Origin: Nitrobacteraceae bacterium AZCC 2146
GTDB lineage: Bacteria; Pseudomonadota; Alphaproteobacteria; Rhizobiales; Xanthobacteraceae
DNA length: 64,000 nt
Reading direction: 5' to 3'
NCBI GenBank assembly: GCA_036924855.1
Contig: JBAGRP010000001.1
Coordinates: forward strand, 3,348,001 to 3,412,000
The notes beneath the pieces are model-generated. The model saw only the letters and a list, made by a program, of their open reading frames with translations. It ran no database searches and had not been told where the DNA came from. The position numbers and the translations under genes are program-made. This document shows, piece after piece, positions 32,126-41,710 of this stretch; positions within the stretch are counted from its first letter, which is position 1; each line of letters begins with the position of its first letter.

Positions 32126-34651
32126 TTGCCAGATCAATCGAACCCACAAAAATTCCAGCCGCAGAACGCGCCGATCGACGAGTTGGCACTGACCGAAATC
32201 AAGAGCGCCATCCTGACCAAGCTGACGCTCGCGATCGGCAAGGAAGTGTCGTTCGCCACCCGGCACGACTGGTACAAGGCCGCGGCGCTGGCGCTGCGCG
32301 ACCGCATGGTGCACCGCTGGCTGCTGTCCGAGAAGGAGAGCTACGACGCCGGCCGCAAGCGGGTCTACTATCTCAGCCTGGAATTTCTGATCGGCCGGCT
32401 GTTCACCGACGCACTCAACAATATGGGCCTGCTGCCACTGTTCGACGCAGCGCTGGGCGATCTCGGCGTCAGCCTCGACGATCTCCGCAAATGCGAGCCC
32501 GATGCGGCGCTCGGCAACGGCGGCCTCGGCCGGCTTGCCGCCTGCTTCATGGAGAGCATGGCGACGCTCGCCATTCCCGCCTTCGGTTATGGCATCCGCT
32601 ACGATTTCGGCCTGTTCCGGCAGATCATCTCGCACGGCTGGCAGCAGGAATATCCCGACGAGTGGCTCGGCTTCGGCAATCCCTGGGAATTGCAGCGGCC
32701 GGAGGTGATGTACCACGTCCATTTCGGCGGCAGCATCGAGACCGTCGACGATGGCCGCGGCCGCAAGAGCGTGGTCTGGCACCCCGGCGAGACCGTGGAA
32801 GCGGTCGCCTATGACACGCCGATCGTCGGCTGGCGCGGCCAGCACGTCAACGCGCTCAGGCTGTGGTCGGCGCGGGCACCGGATCCGCTCAAACTCGACG
32901 TCTTCAACACCGGCGACTATCTCGGCGCCAGCGCCGAGCAGGCACGCGCCGAGGCGATCTGCAAATTCCTCTATCCGAACGACGAGAGCGCCGCCGGCCG
33001 CGAATTGCGGCTGCGCCAGGAATATTTCTTCGTCTCGGCATCGCTGCAAGACCTGGTGAAACGACATCTGTCATCGGACGGGCAATTGCGCGGGCTGGCC
33101 ACCAAGGCCGCGGTGCAGATGAACGATACCCATCCCAGCCTCGCCATCGCCGAACTGATGCGGATTCTGGTCGACCACCACAACATGCGCTGGGACGCGG
33201 CGTGGCAGATCACCACCGCGACGCTGTCCTACACCAACCACACCCTGCTGCCCGAAGCGCTGGAGACCTGGCCGGTCGAACTGTTCCAGCGGCTGCTGCC
33301 GCGGCATCTTGAAATCATCTACCGCATCAACGAGGCGCATCTCGATCGCGCCGACGCCACCCGTCCCGGCGACACCGTGTATCGCGCCTCGGTCTCGATC
33401 ATCGACGAGACCGCCGGCCGCCGCGTCCGCATGGGCAACCTCGCCTTCATCGGCTCGCACCGTATCAACGGCGTCTCGGCGATGCATTCGGAACTGATGA
33501 AGCAGACCGTGTTTCACGATCTCAACCAGCTTTATCCCGGCCGCATCACCAACAAGACCAACGGCATCACCTTCCGCCGCTGGCTGATGCTGGCCAATCC
33601 GAAACTCACCGACCTCTTGCGCGCGACCTGCGGCGAGGCCGTGCTCGACGATCCCACCCGGCTGCAGCGTCTCGAAGCCTTTGCCGGCGACGCCTCGTTC
33701 CAGCAGCAGTTCCGCAAGGTCAAGCTGCACAACAAGGTCGCGCTGGCGCGCGTGATCGGTGAGAAGCTCGGCATCCAGGCCGATCCTACCGCGCTGTTCG
33801 ACGTGCAGATCAAGCGCATCCACGAATACAAGCGACAGCTGCTCAACCTGCTGGAGACCGTGGCGCTGTACCACGCCATCAAGGACGAGCCGAACAAGGA
33901 CTGGGTGCCCCGCGTCAAGATTTTTGCCGGCAAAGCAGCGGCGAGCTATCGCTACGCCAAACTGATCATCAAGCTGATCAACGACGTCGCCGAAGTCGTC
34001 AACCGCGACACCACGATCGGCGATAAGCTCAAGGTCGCATTCCTGCCGGACTACAATGTCAGCCTCGCGGAAATCATCATTCCCGCCGCCGACCTCTCGG
34101 AGCAGATTTCCACGGCAGGCATGGAGGCCTCCGGCACCGGCAACATGAAACTCTCGCTGAACGGCGCGCTGACCATCGGCACGCTGGACGGCGCCAACAT
34201 CGAGATCCGCGATCATGTCGGCCCGGAGAATATCGCGATCTTCGGCATGGACGCCGCCGAAGTCGTGGCGCGCCGCGCCCGCGGCCTCGACGCGTCAGAC
34301 GTGATCGGCAAATCGCCGCATCTCGCCCGCGCCATTACGGCCATCGAGAGCGGCGCGTTTTCGCCCGACGATCCCGGTCGTTTCGCTTCGGTCGGCCATG
34401 CGCTGCGCCATCTCGACCACTACGTGGTATCAGCCGATTTCGACTCGTACTACGAGGCACAGCGCGGCATCGACACGCGGTGGAAGGCGGGTTCGGCCTG
34501 GAGCCGTGCCAGCGTCCTCAACGTCGCGCGGATGGCCTGGTTCTCGTCGGACCGCACGATCCGCGAATATGCCGAGGACATCTGGGATGTCCCGGTCGCC
34601 GGCGAACCGCCGTCATCGCTGGCGCTGCCAACGCAGCGCAAGGTGCCGTAG
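32126..34651 (+). CDS. glgP: Glycogen/alpha-glucan phosphorylase
   Basis: An 841-residue PLP enzyme that releases glucose 1-phosphate from glycogen or maltodextrin. The N-terminal RVYYLSLEFLIGRLF and ALGNGGLGRLAACFMESMATL, DTHPSLAIAELMRIL, and the PLP-lysine site EASGTGNMKLSLNGALTIGTLDGA near residue 665 are all diagnostic, and the length is normal. The gene starts at a TTG. No other glg gene is in the window, so it stands apart from the synthesis genes. The 3' end converges with a small hypothetical gene, 13 nt away. Confidence 0.96.
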   Translation: MPDQSNPQKFQPQNAPIDELALTEIKSAILTKLTLAIGKEVSFATRHDWYKAAALALRDRMVHRWLLSEKESYDAGRKRVYYLSLEFLIGRLFTDALNNMGLLPLFDAALGDLGVSLDDLRKCEPDAALGNGGLGRLAACFMESMATLAIPAFGYGIRYDFGLFRQIISHGWQQEYPDEWLGFGNPWELQRPEVMYHVHFGGSIETVDDGRGRKSVVWHPGETVEAVAYDTPIVGWRGQHVNALRLWSARAPDPLKLDVFNTGDYLGASAEQARAEAICKFLYPNDESAAGRELRLRQEYFFVSASLQDLVKRHLSSDGQLRGLATKAAVQMNDTHPSLAIAELMRILVDHHNMRWDAAWQITTATLSYTNHTLLPEALETWPVELFQRLLPRHLEIIYRINEAHLDRADATRPGDTVYRASVSIIDETAGRRVRMGNLAFIGSHRINGVSAMHSELMKQTVFHDLNQLYPGRITNKTNGITFRRWLMLANPKLTDLLRATCGEAVLDDPTRLQRLEAFAGDASFQQQFRKVKLHNKVALARVIGEKLGIQADPTALFDVQIKRIHEYKRQLLNLLETVALYHAIKDEPNKDWVPRVKIFAGKAAASYRYAKLIIKLINDVAEVVNRDTTIGDKLKVAFLPDYNVSLAEIIIPAADLSEQISTAGMEASGTGNMKLSLNGALTIGTLDGANIEIRDHVGPENIAIFGMDAAEVVARRARGLDASDVIGKSPHLARAITAIESGAFSPDDPGRFASVGHALRHLDHYVVSADFDSYYEAQRGIDTRWKAGSAWSRASVLNVARMAWFSSDRTIREYAEDIWDVPVAGEPPSSLALPTQRKVP

Positions 34652-34664
34652 CGCCGCGGCGCGC

Positions 34665-35030
34665 TCAGGTCGCCTGCGTCGCCGTGCCGGTGATCAGGCT
34701 GGTATTGCTGGTCACCGGATCGGTCAACGCCGTCTTGATCGTGGCGCTCCCGGCATTGCCTAGCGTGAACTTGCTGTCGCCGATCCGGAACGAATTGTCC
34801 TTGATCAGCACGCTCTGGTATTTCACCGTGGTTCCGCTCTGGTATTTCACCTGCGCGCGGAATCCGCTGACATCAGAGACGGTGAACTTGAAGGCCGCGT
34901 TGTTCGAATAGGTGCCGCTCCAGGTGCCTTCGTAGCTCTTGGCATCCACATTGGTGTAAGGCGTATTCGATGGCGTGACGAGCGCCGAGGACGTATAGCC
35001 CGACGCCAGAATGCTCATGATGTCGGCCAT
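34665..35030 (-). CDS. Small Ser/Thr-rich protein of unknown function
   Basis: A 121-residue protein rich in Ser, Thr, Asn, Gly and Val, with a beta-rich appearance: MADIMSILASGYTSSALV, then YTNVDAKSYEGTWSGTYSNNAAFKFTVSDVSG and repeated short strands to the end. There is no signal peptide, membrane segment or Cys. I do not recognise a domain. The composition recalls secreted or repeat-containing surface proteins, but there is no export signal, so type I secretion is only a possibility. A single-gene unit between glgP and the pckA terminator. Confidence 0.65.
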   Translation of the reverse strand: MADIMSILASGYTSSALVTPSNTPYTNVDAKSYEGTWSGTYSNNAAFKFTVSDVSGFRAQVKYQSGTTVKYQSVLIKDNSFRIGDSKFTLGNAGSATIKTALTDPVTSNTSLITGTATQAT

Positions 35031-35225
35031 ACCACGCGCTCCGCAAAGTTTTCGATGCGGGTACTACGGAGGCGCGGGGTTAACAGGAACCTGCGCGATG
35101 TGTCTTCATGTTTCTGGGGTGCCTCAAGATACAAAATGAAATGAAAAAAAGCTCGTGAGGAGCGCCTGATTTTCGCGGGTCTTCCGTACACAAGCAGACG
35201 GCACCTGGCGCAACGGCTGCCATCG

Positions 35226-35258
35226 ACAAAAAGGGCGGCCTCTCGGCCGCCCTTTCGC
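35226..35258 (-). terminator. Intrinsic terminator of pckA
   Basis: AAAGGGCGGCC (35230-35240) and GGCCGCCCTTT (35245-35255) form a perfect 11-bp stem with a TCTC loop. On the minus strand the stem is followed by a run of T (TTTTTG), the classic intrinsic terminator. It lies 22 bp after the pckA stop. Confidence 0.85.
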
Positions 35259-35280
35259 ATTCGATCAGATGGGTGGAAAG

Positions 35281-36894
35281 TTACTCCGCCGCCATCCTCA
35301 CATCCGGCGCGGCGGCGCGGACGTCGGCATCGACCTGGGCTTCGAACTTGGCAAAGTTCTTCTGGAACATGCCGATCAACTTGCGCGCGGTGGCATCGAA
35401 CTCGGCCTTGTCCTTCCAGGTGTTGACGGGATCAAGGATCTCTGAGGGTACGCCGGGCAGAGCGGTCGGCACCGCGAAGCCGAAGTACTTGTCGGTGCGG
35501 AATTCGACTGATCGCAGCGAGCCGTCCAGCGCCGCGGTGAGCAATGCACGCGTCACCTTGATTGGCATCCGGCTGCCGGTGCCGTATTTGCCGCCGGTCC
35601 AGCCGGTGTTGACCAGCCAGCAATCGACATTGTGCTTGGCGATCAGCTCGCGCAGCATGTTGCCGTAGACGGACGGATCGAGCGGCAGGAACGGCGAACC
35701 GAAGCAGGTGGAGAATTCCGGCTGCGGCTCATTGCCCAGACCACGTTCGGTGCCGGCCACCTTGGCGGTGTAGCCGGACAGGAAGTGATACATCGCCTGC
35801 GCCGGTGTCAGCTTGGCGATCGGCGGCATCACGCCGAAGGCGTCGGCGGCGAGCATCACCACATTCTTCGGCTGGCCGGCACGGCCAGTGTGCGAGGCAT
35901 TCGGGATGAAGTCGAGCGGATAGGCCGAGCGGGTGTTTTCGGTCTTCGAGCCGTCGTCGAAATCCGGCGTACGGGTGCGCTCGTCGAGCACGACATTTTC
36001 CAGCACCGCACCGAAGCGCTTGCTCGCGGCATAGATCGCGGGCTCGGCTTCTTGCGACAGCTTGATGCACTTGGCGTAGCAGCCGCCTTCAAAATTGAAG
36101 ATGCCGTCCTTGCCCCAGCCGTGTTCGTCGTCGCCGATCAGCGTGCGCTTCGGGTCGGCGGACAGCGTCGTCTTGCCGGTGCCGGACAGGCCGAAGAAGA
36201 TCGCGCTGTCGCCATTGGGGCCGACATTGGCCGAGCAATGCATCGGCATCACGCCCTTGGCGGGCAGATAGTAGTTCAGCGTGGTGAACACCGACTTCTT
36301 CATCTCGCCGGCATAATAAGACCCGCCGATCAGGACGATCTTGCGGGCGAAATCGATGGCCACGACGTTCTCGGAGCGGACGCCGTGGCGTTTGGGATCC
36401 GCGCGGAAGCTCGGCAGGTCGATGATGGTGAGCTCAGGCACGAAGTCCTTCAGCGCGGCCGCTTCCGGGCGGATCAGCAGCGTACGGATGAACAGCGAGT
36501 GCCAGGCCAGCTCGGTGAAGACGCGGGTCTTGATCTGGAAGCTCGGATCGGCGCCGCCGTAAAGGTCCTGCGCGAACAGCGTCATGCCTTCGGCGTGCTT
36601 CTTGAAGTCGACATAGAGCGCTTCGAACTGCTCCGATGTGATCGACTGATTGCCTTCCCACCACATGTTTTCGGTGGAAGCGTCACGAACTGTGAACTTG
36701 TCCTTCGGGCTGCGTCCGGTGAATTCGCCGGTGTCGGCACACAGCGCGCCATCGGCGGACAGTTCGGCTTCGCCGGCGCGCAGCGCATGCTCATAGAGCT
36801 GAGGCGCGCCGAGATTCCAGTTCACGGCCTTGAGATTTTTCAGTCCGAATTTGTCGGCGCCAAAGGCACCGTTGCGTACGCCCGTTTCTTGCAC
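35281..36894 (-). CDS. pckA: Phosphoenolpyruvate carboxykinase (ATP)
   Basis: A 537-residue gluconeogenic enzyme converting oxaloacetate and ATP to PEP. The kinase P-loop is [18 protein letters not shown] near residue 230; metal and substrate motifs include MHCSANVG and [21 protein letters not shown] and the [16 protein letters not shown] segment are typical. The start is a GTG at 36894 with a near-perfect ribosome site (AAGGAGGAA, 6 nt before it); longer in-frame starts were rejected. pckA next to chvI-chvG is the usual rhizobial order. A strong terminator follows the gene. Confidence 0.96.
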   Translation of the reverse strand: MQETGVRNGAFGADKFGLKNLKAVNWNLGAPQLYEHALRAGEAELSADGALCADTGEFTGRSPKDKFTVRDASTENMWWEGNQSITSEQFEALYVDFKKHAEGMTLFAQDLYGGADPSFQIKTRVFTELAWHSLFIRTLLIRPEAAALKDFVPELTIIDLPSFRADPKRHGVRSENVVAIDFARKIVLIGGSYYAGEMKKSVFTTLNYYLPAKGVMPMHCSANVGPNGDSAIFFGLSGTGKTTLSADPKRTLIGDDEHGWGKDGIFNFEGGCYAKCIKLSQEAEPAIYAASKRFGAVLENVVLDERTRTPDFDDGSKTENTRSAYPLDFIPNASHTGRAGQPKNVVMLAADAFGVMPPIAKLTPAQAMYHFLSGYTAKVAGTERGLGNEPQPEFSTCFGSPFLPLDPSVYGNMLRELIAKHNVDCWLVNTGWTGGKYGTGSRMPIKVTRALLTAALDGSLRSVEFRTDKYFGFAVPTALPGVPSEILDPVNTWKDKAEFDATARKLIGMFQKNFAKFEAQVDADVRAAAPDVRMAAE

Positions 36895-37000
36895 AGAAGA
36901 TTCCTCCTTGAGTCCGCGGACGCCATCTGTGCGATTGTCGCCAGTCGCACATCGGCCGCGGTAGCCTTTAATATAGCCCGTCGGGCCATAGTCCGGCGAT

Positions 37001-37029
37001 CTAATAGTGACGAACATATAAAATGCCAA
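37001..37029 (-). promoter_or_regulatory. Putative sigma-70 promoter of pckA
   Basis: On the minus strand TTGGCA (plus positions 37024-37029) and TATTAG (37001-37006) are separated by 17 bp, a fair match to the housekeeping promoter pattern, about 107 bp before the pckA GTG. A GCCCG-T-CGGGC dyad lies just downstream of it (about 36976-36986), where a regulator could bind. Confidence 0.4.
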
Positions 37030-37076
37030 GCCGATGTCATTATACTTGGTTTATTCCAGCAGCGCCTTGATGCTGC

Positions 37077-37814
37077 TCAATTGTTCACTGCACGCGCTTT
37101 CTCGGCCAACTCTCGCAACACCTGCCGCAGCGCACTCGGAGTGACAATCCGCCGCGGGAAATCCAGCCGCAGCACATGCGTACCGGCCTGCAGGTCGAGG
37201 CCATCGGGATCGCAGCCGGTGCAGATCCATTCGCCCGGCGCGGCGCCCAGCAACTTCGTTGCATAGAGATTGAGCGCGTCGAGGTGATCGGCGTTCATAT
37301 GGGCAACGGCGCCCTCCTCGGCCTCCAGCAATCCCTCTGCGTCAGCAAGATCGGTCAGAAACTGCTCGGGCGCGAGATCGACGATCCGCCCGAAGCCCGC
37401 CACCAGATGAGCACTGCTTGGCCGGATCCGGAAGAACGAAAAATCCTTAAAGTCCACAAACACTTCCGCCGTAGGATGGGCACGGAGATAGCGCTGCCGC
37501 AGGTTCAAAACATCGCTTTCGCCGGCCGCTTCCGCCGTGCCGGCCAGCATGATCCGCGCACCCTCCAGCGGATCGCCCGGCGCGCGCTCGTCGAGCATCA
37601 GCGACACCCGAGGGTCGGCCAGGACGTTGCGTGTGTGCAGCGCGAGGCGTGAAATCAGCAGGATCGGAGAGCCGTCGGGATGGCTGGCAAGGTTGACGAG
37701 CGAGCAATAGGGGGCGCCGCTTGATGACATCAGGGTCGCCAGCGCGCCCTGCCGGCTGCGCCGCAGCAATGAGCGGGCGGTCCGCCCGGGATCGAAATCA
37801 GGTGTCGGCTGCAT
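37077..37814 (-). CDS. HugZ-like flavoprotein (pyridoxamine-phosphate oxidase fold)
   Basis: A 245-residue protein with an FMN-binding split-barrel domain (about 15-150; RRSRQGALATLMSSSGAPYCSLVNLA, LMLDERAPGDPLEGARIMLAG) and a C-terminal DUF2470-type domain (about 165-240) with EEGAVAHMNADHLDALNLYA. This two-domain layout is that of HugZ/HutZ proteins, some of which cleave heme, and of related PNPOx-fold proteins. Whether it binds heme is not visible. It lies between pckA and chvI, on the pckA strand, an insertion relative to the simple pckA/chvI order. Confidence 0.83.
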   Translation of the reverse strand: MQPTPDFDPGRTARSLLRRSRQGALATLMSSSGAPYCSLVNLASHPDGSPILLISRLALHTRNVLADPRVSLMLDERAPGDPLEGARIMLAGTAEAAGESDVLNLRQRYLRAHPTAEVFVDFKDFSFFRIRPSSAHLVAGFGRIVDLAPEQFLTDLADAEGLLEAEEGAVAHMNADHLDALNLYATKLLGAAPGEWICTGCDPDGLDLQAGTHVLRLDFPRRIVTPSALRQVLRELAEKARAVNN

Positions 37815-38029
37815 CCGTTAAATCCAGAATTTCATTGCAAAAACTGCCTTTTTCTCGGCCCATCGCGTGACTATATAGGATGGAACTTACGCCTCATTCA
37901 GACGTTCAGGGAACTCGGCCACATTTCAGCCCAGCTTGCATTGCTCGTTGACTGTGCTCTTAAGGCCACCCCATACGGCAGATCGTCGAATCGTTCACGT
38001 CCGCCACTCCCGCTTCGGAAAGCAGGCCC

Positions 38030-38731
38030 ATGCCCACAATCGCTTTGGTCGACGACGACCGCAACATTCTCACATCCGTCTCGATCGCGCTGGAAGCCGA
38101 AGGCTACCGCATCATGACCTACACGGATGGCGCGTCGGCGCTCGACGGCTTCCGCACCAGCCCGCCGGATCTGGCGATCCTCGATATCAAGATGCCGCGC
38201 ATGGACGGCATGGAGACGTTGCGCCGGTTGCGGCAGAAGTCCGACCTGCCGGTGATCTTCCTGACTTCGAAGGACGAAGAGATCGATGAGTTGTTCGGCC
38301 TGAAGATGGGCGCCGACGATTTCATTCGCAAACCGTTCTCGCAACGTCTGCTGGTCGAGCGCGTCAAGGCCGTGTTGCGCCGTGCCGCGCCAAAAGACCC
38401 GACTGCCGTGCCGAAGGAAACCGACGCCAAGGCGCTGGACCGCGGGCTGCTGCGGATGGATCCCGAGCGCCATACCTGCACCTGGAAGAACGAACCGGTC
38501 ACCCTCACCGTCACCGAGTTCCTGATCCTGCAGGCACTGGCGACGCGTCCCGGCGTGGTGAAAAGCCGCAACGCCCTGATGGACGCCGCCTATGACGATC
38601 AGGTCTATGTCGATGACCGCACCATCGACAGCCACATCAAGCGGCTGCGCAAGAAGTTCAAGGTCGTCGACGACGATTTCGAGATGATCGAAACGCTGTA
38701 CGGTGTCGGCTACCGCTTCAAGGAAACCTGA
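38030..38731 (+). CDS. chvI: Response regulator ChvI
   Basis: A 233-residue OmpR-type regulator. The receiver domain starts [26 protein letters not shown], with the phosphorylated Asp in [14 protein letters not shown] near residue 52 and Lys in LTSKDEEID. The C-terminal winged helix has [21 protein letters not shown] and [16 protein letters not shown]. With ChvG downstream and pckA nearby this is the rhizobial acid and envelope stress response regulator, which controls surface polysaccharide, motility and symbiosis or virulence genes in relatives. Confidence 0.95.
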   Translation: MPTIALVDDDRNILTSVSIALEAEGYRIMTYTDGASALDGFRTSPPDLAILDIKMPRMDGMETLRRLRQKSDLPVIFLTSKDEEIDELFGLKMGADDFIRKPFSQRLLVERVKAVLRRAAPKDPTAVPKETDAKALDRGLLRMDPERHTCTWKNEPVTLTVTEFLILQALATRPGVVKSRNALMDAAYDDQVYVDDRTIDSHIKRLRKKFKVVDDDFEMIETLYGVGYRFKET

Positions 38732-38844
38732 TCGGACGCATGGCCAAGTGGCGGTTGGGGCCTGACGGCCCGGCCACGCTGAGCTAGAATACGGCCACGG
38801 GTCGGTGGCGCATCGCAAGACGTATAGGAAACAACCGGGCAGTT

Positions 38845-40656
38845 TTGGCATTGCTGGATCGCACGCAGCCTGATGGAAGTCTGGATGCCGACGGCACGTC
38901 GCCGCTGGCACCGGAGTCCGATGTCGGTACCGAGACGCGTGGCTGGCAGCGACCGCTGGGCTGGCTGGGTGGCGCCAGGCGCTTCTTTGTCACCCTGACA
39001 TTCTCAAGCCTGACCCGTCGTATCGTCTCGCTGAACCTCGTCGGCCTGATCGCGCTGGTCGCCAGCATCCTCTACCTCTCGCAGTTCCGCGCCGGCCTGA
39101 TCGACGCCCGCGCGCAGAGCCTGCTGGTACAGGGCGAAATCATCGCCGGCGCGATTGCGGCGTCCGCGACCGTCGAGACCAACACCATCACTATCGATCC
39201 CGACCGGTTGCTCGATCTCAAGCCAGGCGAGACCTATGGCGCGCCCGACGAGCTGTCCGGCCTGGATTTTCCGATCAATCCGGAGCGCGTCGCGCCGGTG
39301 CTGCGGCGACTGATCTCACCGACCAAGACCCGCGCCCGGATCTATGACCGCGATGGCGTGCTGATCCTGGACAGCCGCAGCCTCTATGGCCGCGGCGACG
39401 TGCTGCGCTTCGAATTGCCACCGCCCTCGAGCGAGAAGCCGGGCTTTGCCGAGCGCGCGATGATCGCAGTGCGTACCTGGCTCAACCGCGGCGACCTGCC
39501 GCTGTACCGCGAACTCGGGCCGGAGAACGGCAACGGCTATCAGGAAGTCCAGCAGTCGCTCAACGGCCAGAAGAGCAGCATGGTGCGCATCAACGAGCGC
39601 GGCGAGGTTATCGTCTCGGTCGCGGTGCCGGTGCAGCGGTTCCGCGCCGTGCACGGCTCGCTGATGCTGTCCACGCAAGGCGACGACATCGACCAGATGG
39701 TCACCGCCGAGCGCCTCGCGATTCTGAAGGTATTCGCCGTCGCCGCCGTGGTGATGATTGTGCTGTCGCTGCTGCTCGCCAGCACCATCGCCGGTCCCGT
39801 CCGGCGGCTCGCCGACAGCGCCGAGCGAGTCCGCCGCCGCATCCGCACCCGCGTCGAGATTCCCGATTTCACCCGCCGCCGCGACGAGATCGGACATCTC
39901 TCCGGCGCGCTGCGCGACATGACCGACGCGCTGTACAACCGCATTGAGGCGATCGAGATGTTCGCCGCCGACGTCTCACACGAATTGAAGAATCCGCTGA
40001 CCTCGCTGCGCTCGGCAGTGGAGACCCTGCCGCTGGCCAGGAACGAGAACAGCCGCGCCCGTCTGCTCGCCGTGATCGAGCACGACGTGAAGCGATTGGA
40101 CCGGCTGATATCAGACATTTCCGACGCCAGCCGTCTTGACGCCGAATTGCAGCGCAACGACGTTGCGCCGGTGGATGTCCGCCGCCTGCTCACGACGCTG
40201 ACCTCGGTGGCCAACGAGACCAAGCTCGGCCACGATGTCGGCGTCGAAGTCCGCTTCGAGGGTGGCCCGAAAGATACCTTCTCGGTGCCCGGCCATGATT
40301 CGCGGCTAGGCCAGGTGATCTCCAATCTGCTGGTCAACGCACAGTCATTCTCGACGCCCGGCGGCAAGGTGCGGATCGTCTGCCGGCGATTGAAATCCGA
40401 TATTGAAATCACGGTCGATGACGATGGCCCCGGTATCGGACGCGACGCACTGGAGCGGATTTTCGAGCGGTTTTACACCGACCGACCGCATCAGGGTTTC
40501 GGCCAGAATTCCGGCCTCGGTCTCTCGATCTCGAAACAGATCATTGAAGCCCATAGCGGAAAGATCTGGGCGGAAAACCGTGTTGGTCCGGTCAATGCCG
40601 AGGGCGAGATCCCGGTCACCGGCGCCCGCTTCGTGATCCGGTTGCCCGCCAAATGA
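38845..40656 (+). CDS. chvG: Sensor histidine kinase ChvG
   Basis: A 603-residue membrane kinase. The N-terminal cytoplasmic tail (about 1-50) leads into TM1 (IVSLNLVGLIALVASILYL), a periplasmic sensor domain (about 80-300), TM2 (VFAVAAVVMIVLSLLLAST), a HAMP domain (RRLADSAERVRRRIRTR), the H-box FAADVSHELKNPLTSLRSA, and the ATPase domain with N box NLLVNAQSF, DDDGPGIG and GLGLSISKQI. In relatives ExoR in the periplasm holds it inactive until acid exposure. Start is the TTG at 38845; a TTG two codons later is also possible. Confidence 0.95.
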   Translation: MALLDRTQPDGSLDADGTSPLAPESDVGTETRGWQRPLGWLGGARRFFVTLTFSSLTRRIVSLNLVGLIALVASILYLSQFRAGLIDARAQSLLVQGEIIAGAIAASATVETNTITIDPDRLLDLKPGETYGAPDELSGLDFPINPERVAPVLRRLISPTKTRARIYDRDGVLILDSRSLYGRGDVLRFELPPPSSEKPGFAERAMIAVRTWLNRGDLPLYRELGPENGNGYQEVQQSLNGQKSSMVRINERGEVIVSVAVPVQRFRAVHGSLMLSTQGDDIDQMVTAERLAILKVFAVAAVVMIVLSLLLASTIAGPVRRLADSAERVRRRIRTRVEIPDFTRRRDEIGHLSGALRDMTDALYNRIEAIEMFAADVSHELKNPLTSLRSAVETLPLARNENSRARLLAVIEHDVKRLDRLISDISDASRLDAELQRNDVAPVDVRRLLTTLTSVANETKLGHDVGVEVRFEGGPKDTFSVPGHDSRLGQVISNLLVNAQSFSTPGGKVRIVCRRLKSDIEITVDDDGPGIGRDALERIFERFYTDRPHQGFGQNSGLGLSISKQIIEAHSGKIWAENRVGPVNAEGEIPVTGARFVIRLPAK

Positions 40657-41177
40657 CGGCGGACGGTAAAAGCACCCACGCTTCGGCCGTGCTGGTCGGC
40701 GACCGCGCGGTGCTGATCCGCGGCCTCTCGGGCTCCGGGAAGTCCCGGCTGGTATTCGACCTGATCCTGGCCGGCCATGCCGGGCAGACCCCCGAGGCAA
40801 TGCTGATCGGAGACGACCGGGTGATTCTGGAGGCCAAGGACGGGCGGCTCTGGGTGCGCCCGGCGCCGGAGCTGGCCGGGCTGATTGAAATTCGCGGGCT
40901 GGGTATCCGCCGGTTCGACTTCGCCGCCGAGGCGATTGTGGGGCTGGTCGTGGATCTCGCCGCCAGCGACGCCGCGCGCCTGCCACAGCCTGATGCGTTG
41001 CGAATTACCCTCGCCGGGGTCGAATTGCCCCGGATTCCGGTCGGAGAAGGCTTTTCACCCTTACCATTGGTTGTAGCGGCGCTGACGACAATCGAAAGTT
41101 CGACGTGCCGGGACCCTCTGGATGATTGTTCGAAGGGAATTGGTAACCATATTAGTCCCACTATCGCCACCGAATAG
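40653..41177 (+). CDS. hprK: HPr kinase/phosphorylase, short alphaproteobacterial form
   Basis: A 174-residue kinase consisting of the catalytic domain only. The P-loop is LIRGLSGSGKSRLVFDLI near residue 23, with LIGDDRVIL and IRGLGIRRFDF (the HprK signature with Arg) later. Firmicute HprK has an additional N-terminal domain absent here, as is normal for alphaproteobacteria. It phosphorylates HPr on serine, and so can gate the phosphate flow of the regulatory PTS. It overlaps chvG by 4 nt (ATGA), tying PTS state to the ChvG-ChvI operon. Confidence 0.93.
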   Translation: MTADGKSTHASAVLVGDRAVLIRGLSGSGKSRLVFDLILAGHAGQTPEAMLIGDDRVILEAKDGRLWVRPAPELAGLIEIRGLGIRRFDFAAEAIVGLVVDLAASDAARLPQPDALRITLAGVELPRIPVGEGFSPLPLVVAALTTIESSTCRDPLDDCSKGIGNHISPTIATE

Positions 41178-41226
41178 ACCCGCGCCGCCTCCCCCCGCTC
41201 GATCGCATTTTAAGGGAGAATCGCGA

Positions 41227-41250
41227 AGAGCCCCCTTGCATAGGGGCTCT
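41227..41250 (+). promoter_or_regulatory. Stem-loop between hprK and the EIIA gene
   Basis: AGAGCCCC (41227-41234) and GGGGCTCT (41243-41250) form a perfect 8-bp stem with an 8-nt loop, 58 nt before the EIIA start. There is no T tract after it, so full termination is unlikely; it may attenuate, stabilise or process the operon mRNA. Confidence 0.4.
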
Positions 41251-41308
41251 GGATGGTCAAAGTGGCCCTTTCGTGCGGTGCACCAAAAGCACCCACGAGG
41301 AGTTTCCG

Positions 41309-41710
41309 ATGATTGGTCTAGTACTTGTGACCCATGGGCGCCTTGCCGACGAGTTTAAGGCGGCGCTTGAACACGTGATGGGTCCGCAAAAGCAAATAGA
41401 AGCCGTCACGATCGGCGCCGAAGACGATTCCGATTTATGTCGAAGTGACATTATCGAGGCGGTAAATCGCGTCGATAGTGGCGATGGCGTTGCCATCCTC
41501 ACCGACATGTTCGGCGGTACGCCCTCGAACCTGGCGATCTCCTGCATGAGCCGTCCCAAGGTGGAAGTGCTCGCTGGTATCAATCTGCCGATGCTGGTGA
41601 AACTCGCCAAGGTCCGCGAAGAGCGCACGCTGCCCGATGCCATCGCGATGGCCCAGGAAGCCGGCCGCAAATACGTCACCATCGCCAGCCGCGTCCTCGC
41701 CGGCAAATGA
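41309..41710 (+). CDS. PTS EIIA component (mannose-family, regulatory)
   Basis: A 133-residue EIIA of the mannose (PTS-man) family. The active-site His lies in MIGLVLVTHGRLADEFKAALE at residue 10, and LTDMFGGTPSNLAISCM is the usual mid-domain motif. No EIIB or EIIC is present, so it cannot transport sugar alone and is thought to be a regulatory end point fed by HPr. The ATG at 41309 has GAGGAG about 7 nt upstream; a longer reading would add 12 residues. The stop overlaps the HPr start (ATGA). Confidence 0.93.
   Translation: MIGLVLVTHGRLADEFKAALEHVMGPQKQIEAVTIGAEDDSDLCRSDIIEAVNRVDSGDGVAILTDMFGGTPSNLAISCMSRPKVEVLAGINLPMLVKLAKVREERTLPDAIAMAQEAGRKYVTIASRVLAGK

Noticed and set aside
35632..37266. 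A 544-codon plus-strand frame opposite pckA
   Set aside because: Shadow of the pckA coding strand with biased composition; no motif.
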